A stretch of DNA of 51,059 nt from a virus. This document shows positions 47,539-51,059 of this stretch, piece after piece. The position numbers and the translations under genes are program-made. The notes under the pieces are model-generated. The model did not search any database. It was not told where the DNA came from and saw only the letters and a list, made by a program, of their open reading frames with translations. Numbering within the stretch: position 1 is the stretch's first letter; each line of letters opens with the position of its first letter. Location of the stretch: IMG/VR virus record IMGVR_UViG_3300045738_001902, positions 1 through 51,059 of that record, one strand, 5' to 3'.

Positions 47539-50500
47539 ATGACGGCAAGAATGTTTAAGGCTGCGCTTCTCATTACATGCGCGGTCATGGCCTCACCTAC
47601 TTTGGCGCAGTCAGATTCGGCCCGGCAAAACCATTTTCGATTGAGCGAAGTCGTTGTCTATGGGCAAGAAACTGGAGAGGAACGCGGCTTCATCGATCCC
47701 GAAGCTTATGATGAGCTACTAGCTTCGTCTGCGACACCAGAAAACGTGAAGCAGAACCTGCGTAGCGGCGTTCAATGGGCGATCACAACCGGTGATGGAC
47801 GGCGAGGTTGGGTGAGCCCCGATTTCGAGTGTATCAAGGTGCTCGATTTTCGGGAGTTCCCCCAATGTCAGGGTAATGCCGAAGCGGGCAAAGATATATT
47901 CGAATTGTCGATTCCGAGGTCGCAACCAGCGTTGAACAGGCTGGTCGCGGCACCAGAACAGGCCGATGCGGCTCGCAGCGGACGTGTGGCCTTCGTGAGC
48001 TCCGATGGCAGCGCTTCGGTTGGGAGTAGGTCGGTTTTCATCCTGCGTAATACCTCCAGCGGCGAAACCATTCTCGTCCCTGTCGATGGCCACGAAGCAA
48101 CGTGGACCGAGATCTCCATCAGGCCAGGTAATTACGAGGTAATTCCTCCTGCTCCGTCCATTAACGGCTACCAAAGTTTTTACACCAAGAAGGTCAGTGA
48201 GACCCAGATCACAGTAAATGCCGGCGGAAGTCCGGTGCTCGTGGATTTCAGCCTTGGGGTGATGATAACACCGGTGGCCATGCGTGTCGGCGAGGTTACT
48301 AGCGACAGTGTTGCGCTAGACTGGGATTCTCTGCCTGACGTTAATATCGAGAGCTACACGTTGGTCCGCACCGATGGCGGCACAGAAGCGGCCAATATAG
48401 AGGCAGGGGACGTAGTTACTCGCGGGCAAGCAAATGCTACAAGCGCTGTTGCCAAGGGGCTCAGCTCCAGTCGAATGTATACTTTTACACTGTTTTCTAA
48501 AGCCAGTGATGGAAGCAATCTTCCCACTCGTTCGTTAACAGTTTCCACCTCCCGTAAGACTGCCGATCTGGAATCTTCCTATGCGCTAGCTCCAAATACA
48601 ATCGTGCCGGATAATTTCGCTGCCCTCCGCGCCGAACCGGTTTCGGCGACGAGCATTCGAGTCGCCCTGCCTGCCAATCTAAAGAGGGGCAGCAGCAGCC
48701 CTATACCCGGGGTGGCAGAGGCTGCACTGGAAGGTAACGGCTGCGTTGTCGGCACACCGTTCCTTGTCACCACCGATGTCGCGGGCGATCAGTCGTTCTA
48801 CGGTTTGATCGATGCTTGTGAGGGCCCGCCGACTGGCGCTAGTTCGGCGATCGTCAACCGCCAAGTGCCGCTTTCTGCGGTATTCGATTATTTCAGCGTG
48901 TCTACCAATGACGAGGCTGAATGCTACGATGCCATGACCGGCAGGCTTTTGTCGGCAGGCAATAACGCGTGCACTCTTGTGCAAGAGCAACCTGAACTTG
49001 TGGCCGACGATATGGCCCGAGCTCAACAGAATGAGGCGGGTGATGGGGAGACGCCGAACGGACCAACCCTGCCCTTTAGGGGGGAGACCAACCTCGTTAG
49101 AGAGCAACGTTACTCATCAGTATCCGGTGATCATTATCTGATATTTCAGGATGACGGTAACCTGGTGGTATACACTGCAAACGGACAATACGTATGGGGT
49201 CTTGACCGAGAGCCTGATGTCGATTTCCAGCGGATCGCACGGGTGACCTGGCAGGGTGATGGCAACCTTGCCGCCTATTCGGCGGATAACCAATGGATTT
49301 GGTCTGCGCTGCACGAAGGCCCTGATCCGAATGCGCTCCTGTGGCTAAACGAAATGGGCACCTTGCAAATCGTGGTCGACGACCGAGTTATGTGGAGCGC
49401 GACCACCCCGCTTTCTTCCCGGATAAAAAAGAGTGCTGGGGAAGTGGATTCGGGCGAAGTCACGGCTGCAACCGCGTCTCTGATGGCGGGTAGCGGAATT
49501 TCCCCTTCAAGTTTCCAGTTCGTTGGAGAGGGGCGCGGATACTCCAAAGTCACCAAGCGCTTCCACTACAATGGCATATACACACAGTGGCAGGAGCCGA
49601 CCGCGTCTTATGCTGCCAACATGTTGGATGCAGGGCCACTTAATTATCAGAACACATTCACCCGCAGGCTGACTCTTAGTGATTCGATTGCTTCTATGCC
49701 ACGGACATACGGCAGATCTGTTCCGGGGGTGAGCATCATCCGAATTGAAGATCCAAGCAGCTTCTCGGCTGCGGGATCGCTGTTCGCTATGGCCTCTTCA
49801 ACCCAAAGGCTCAAATGCGAGGGAAAAGGCAGCGCCAAGTTCGCCTTGGCCCCTCGCATAGATCCGTTGAAGAAATTTAGCTTAACGATCTCTGGGGGGG
49901 CGTTGAACTGGGACATTCAAGCTGGGGTAACGGCTTCTTTTAACCCGGCAGTGGAGTTTGACGGAAGTTATTCGTGCGCACTTGACCTACCGAGCATCGA
50001 TATCAAGTTCGCCGGTGCGGCGGTCCCTGTCAGCCTGCGACTCAAGCCCGATGTCTCGGCGGAAGCAACTGCAAGCTTGAAAGTGAATGGGCCGTCGCTC
50101 GCCCTTGATGTCGGCATTCAGAGCACGGGCAGAATTACAGTCGAGACGCGCAGCTGCAAAGTTGGATATGGATGGCTTAGCACAAAGGTTCTTTGTGGGG
50201 CGAGTATGGGGGTATACCCCAGCACCAAGCCAATCGCCAATTTTAGACGCGGCGGCGTCAGTGCCAACATCACTGGAACGCTCACCTTCCGAGCGGGAGT
50301 GGAGGCAAATCTTGGCTTTGGCTACGATATCGGGATTGCGAAAGCACGTTCGGGTTTCGCCCTCACTTTGTCCCCCCTATCGGCTGAGTTGAAGGCGCAA
50401 GCTGGCACAGCCAGTTGCGTTTCGGCTTCGATCGGCTACCAAATTGATGCCGCTCTAGTCGCCGAAGCCTATATTCCAGTCTTCTTGGATGAAGAGAAGC

Positions 50501-50577
50501 GTTACCCGCTCTATGCAAGCGGTCACCAGGGCTACCCAAATGCGACATTCGGGGTTGGGGATTGCGGCGACGATTAA
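47539..50577 (+). CDS. Large secreted protein with fibronectin-III-like and bulb-type lectin domains
   Basis: The 1012-residue protein has a signal peptide (MTARMFKAALLITCAVMASPTLAQ). Residues ~245-340 look like a fibronectin type III domain (PVAMRVGEVTSDSVALDWDSLPDVNIESYTLVRTDGG....RMYTFTLFSKASDG). Residues ~518-625 have a B-lectin pattern: FQDDGNLVVYTANGQYVWGL fits QxDxNxVxY exactly, WQGDGNLAAYSADNQWIWSA is one change away, and LNEMGTLQIVVDDRVMWSA is degenerate. The C-terminal ~300 residues are beta-rich. Ca2+-independent mannose binding on the cell surface or medium is likely; target unknown. Lower GC than the left part of the window. It may be paired with the crystallin-like gene. Confidence 0.8.
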   Translation: MTARMFKAALLITCAVMASPTLAQSDSARQNHFRLSEVVVYGQETGEERGFIDPEAYDELLASSATPENVKQNLRSGVQWAITTGDGRRGWVSPDFECIKVLDFREFPQCQGNAEAGKDIFELSIPRSQPALNRLVAAPEQADAARSGRVAFVSSDGSASVGSRSVFILRNTSSGETILVPVDGHEATWTEISIRPGNYEVIPPAPSINGYQSFYTKKVSETQITVNAGGSPVLVDFSLGVMITPVAMRVGEVTSDSVALDWDSLPDVNIESYTLVRTDGGTEAANIEAGDVVTRGQANATSAVAKGLSSSRMYTFTLFSKASDGSNLPTRSLTVSTSRKTADLESSYALAPNTIVPDNFAALRAEPVSATSIRVALPANLKRGSSSPIPGVAEAALEGNGCVVGTPFLVTTDVAGDQSFYGLIDACEGPPTGASSAIVNRQVPLSAVFDYFSVSTNDEAECYDAMTGRLLSAGNNACTLVQEQPELVADDMARAQQNEAGDGETPNGPTLPFRGETNLVREQRYSSVSGDHYLIFQDDGNLVVYTANGQYVWGLDREPDVDFQRIARVTWQGDGNLAAYSADNQWIWSALHEGPDPNALLWLNEMGTLQIVVDDRVMWSATTPLSSRIKKSAGEVDSGEVTAATASLMAGSGISPSSFQFVGEGRGYSKVTKRFHYNGIYTQWQEPTASYAANMLDAGPLNYQNTFTRRLTLSDSIASMPRTYGRSVPGVSIIRIEDPSSFSAAGSLFAMASSTQRLKCEGKGSAKFALAPRIDPLKKFSLTISGGALNWDIQAGVTASFNPAVEFDGSYSCALDLPSIDIKFAGAAVPVSLRLKPDVSAEATASLKVNGPSLALDVGIQSTGRITVETRSCKVGYGWLSTKVLCGASMGVYPSTKPIANFRRGGVSANITGTLTFRAGVEANLGFGYDIGIAKARSGFALTLSPLSAELKAQAGTASCVSASIGYQIDAALVAEAYIPVFLDEEKRYPLYASGHQGYPNATFGVGDCGDD

Positions 50578-50882
50578 GGAAGGCGCATATCTGTTTTGAT
50601 CAGAGGTGGCCGCGGCCAGGTCGCTATTTCTGGAAGCAAGAATGCGGCAGCTTTCCGATTGATACGCGCCAGTTCCAGGAGCCGAATTGGGGTTCGAAGC
50701 AGCCGCTACCAAAGCAGAAAAAGTCGGTGTGGCGAATGCTTCCACAATCAGCGCGCTTGGTTCCTGCCCTGTGTCGTGGCCGGAGCTTGGTATAAGCACC
50801 TTGACCTTCTCACATACCAGGATACAAACCGGGACACATCAACAGAAATCCCAAGGTTTTCTGCGGCTTTCAGGTTGCCTGT
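50578..50882. other. Non-coding or decayed region with a MurA-like fragment
   Basis: No complete gene is supported. The plus-strand reading from 50596 gives LIRGGRGQVAISGSKNAAA, similar to the start of MurA (..LIRGG....G.V.ISG.KNAA), but nothing farther on resembles MurA. It may be a gene fragment left by a recombination event or a coincidence. Confidence 0.35.
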
Positions 50883-50913
50883 GATGAGGGTTAGAATCCC
50901 TTCACCCGCTCCA
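50883..50913 (+). repeat. 31-bp degenerate copy of the tRNA-Gly 3' end
   Basis: Matches 39644-39674 at 28 of 31 positions, including the full acceptor 3' strand and CCA. The differences are in the T-arm (the TTCGATT loop reads TTAGAAT). It marks the probable right end of an island integrated at the same tRNA. Confidence 0.8.
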
Positions 50914-51059
50914 TTTTTGTTTGCGCACGCCGATCCGGGCGCGCGATGTCCTCGCGCCTTCGGCGCTGCGGGCGGGCAGTCGCCCTTGCGACGCCTGCGG
51001 CGTCGTTCTGCCGCTTGATCCCGATCCATCCTCTGCAGAGCCTGCGAACTCTCGACAGG
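50914..51059. other. GC-rich terminal stretch, no gene supported
   Basis: High-GC DNA with two small hairpins, GCGCC-TTC-GGCGC (50954-50966) and GACGCC-TGC-GGCGTC (50990-51004). It may be host DNA downstream of the original tRNA locus. Confidence 0.4.

Larger units (their letters stand above)
39675..50913. mobile_element. Possible older, decayed island downstream of tRNA-Gly
   Basis: The segment is bounded by the tRNA 3' end (39644-39674) and a 31-bp copy of it at 50883-50913 with three mismatches. It begins with an integrase remnant and holds accessory genes. Base composition is high from 40.1 to 43.6 kb and lower from 43.7 to 50.9 kb, so the interior may itself be a mosaic, or the high-GC part may be host DNA reached by a deletion. 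Confidence 0.45.

Noticed and set aside
1-51059. CRISPR array or reverse-transcriptase/diversity-generating element
   Set aside because: No regularly spaced repeats of CRISPR type and no reverse transcriptase motif; the tail fibre shows no duplicated variable region.

Overview
The window is high-GC alphaproteobacterial DNA, most likely from a Sphingomonadales/Erythrobacteraceae-type chromosome. This placement is an inference from codon usage, GapR-like and HWE-kinase families and the SigK/RskA pair. It contains a tRNA-Gly(CCC) locus that has taken up more than one mobile element. Host sequence is visible at the far left (the start of a DUF819-type membrane protein gene and a tRNA promoter, 1-262) and perhaps in the last ~150 bases.

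From 263 to 39637 lies an apparently complete temperate prophage with a T7-like (podovirus) virion module. It is bounded by a 37-bp repeat of the 5' half of tRNA-Gly. On the minus strand (6891 to 387) runs a tightly overlapping early/lysogeny operon of about a dozen small genes ending in the integrase. It includes a GapR-like protein, an acyl-carrier-protein-like protein without the serine, and a protein ending in an SSB-type tail (DFDIPF). A divergent immunity region (6892-7405) has a repressor gene flanked by a family of 19-bp operators. To its right are a Cro-like gene and a plus-strand replication module: Toprim primase, AAA+ helicase-like ATPase and N6-adenine methyltransferase. A small convergent pair under its own operator (12365-12990) and a 1.15-kb gene-poor region rich in GGTTCC/GGAACC repeats (12991-14149) separate early from late genes.

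The late operon (14150-39460) runs TerS, TerL, portal, scaffold, capsid, tail tubular A and B, a gp13-like protein, large internal virion proteins, tail fibre, then a lysis cassette with holin candidates, a TIGR02594-type endolysin and nested spanins. One 1064-residue virion protein combines a lytic transglycosylase domain with a ParB/Srx-like domain. Strong GC hairpins without T-tracts sit in most gaps around the head genes.

Right of the reconstituted tRNA gene (39601-39674) is the wreck of a second integrase, joined by deletion to a 5'-truncated ECF sigma factor gene. After it come its anti-sigma factor and a YadA-like adhesin, all GC-rich. From ~43.7 kb the base composition falls and accessory genes follow: PAS-HWE kinase, stand-alone receiver, an AraC regulator with no normal start codon, a beta/gamma-crystallin-like secreted protein and a 1012-residue lectin/FnIII secreted protein. 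This segment ends at a 31-bp degenerate copy of the tRNA 3' end (50883-50913), so I read the locus as tandem insertion: an older, decayed island downstream of the tRNA and a younger podoviral prophage upstream.

All functional calls rest on reading motifs by eye; no database search was run.
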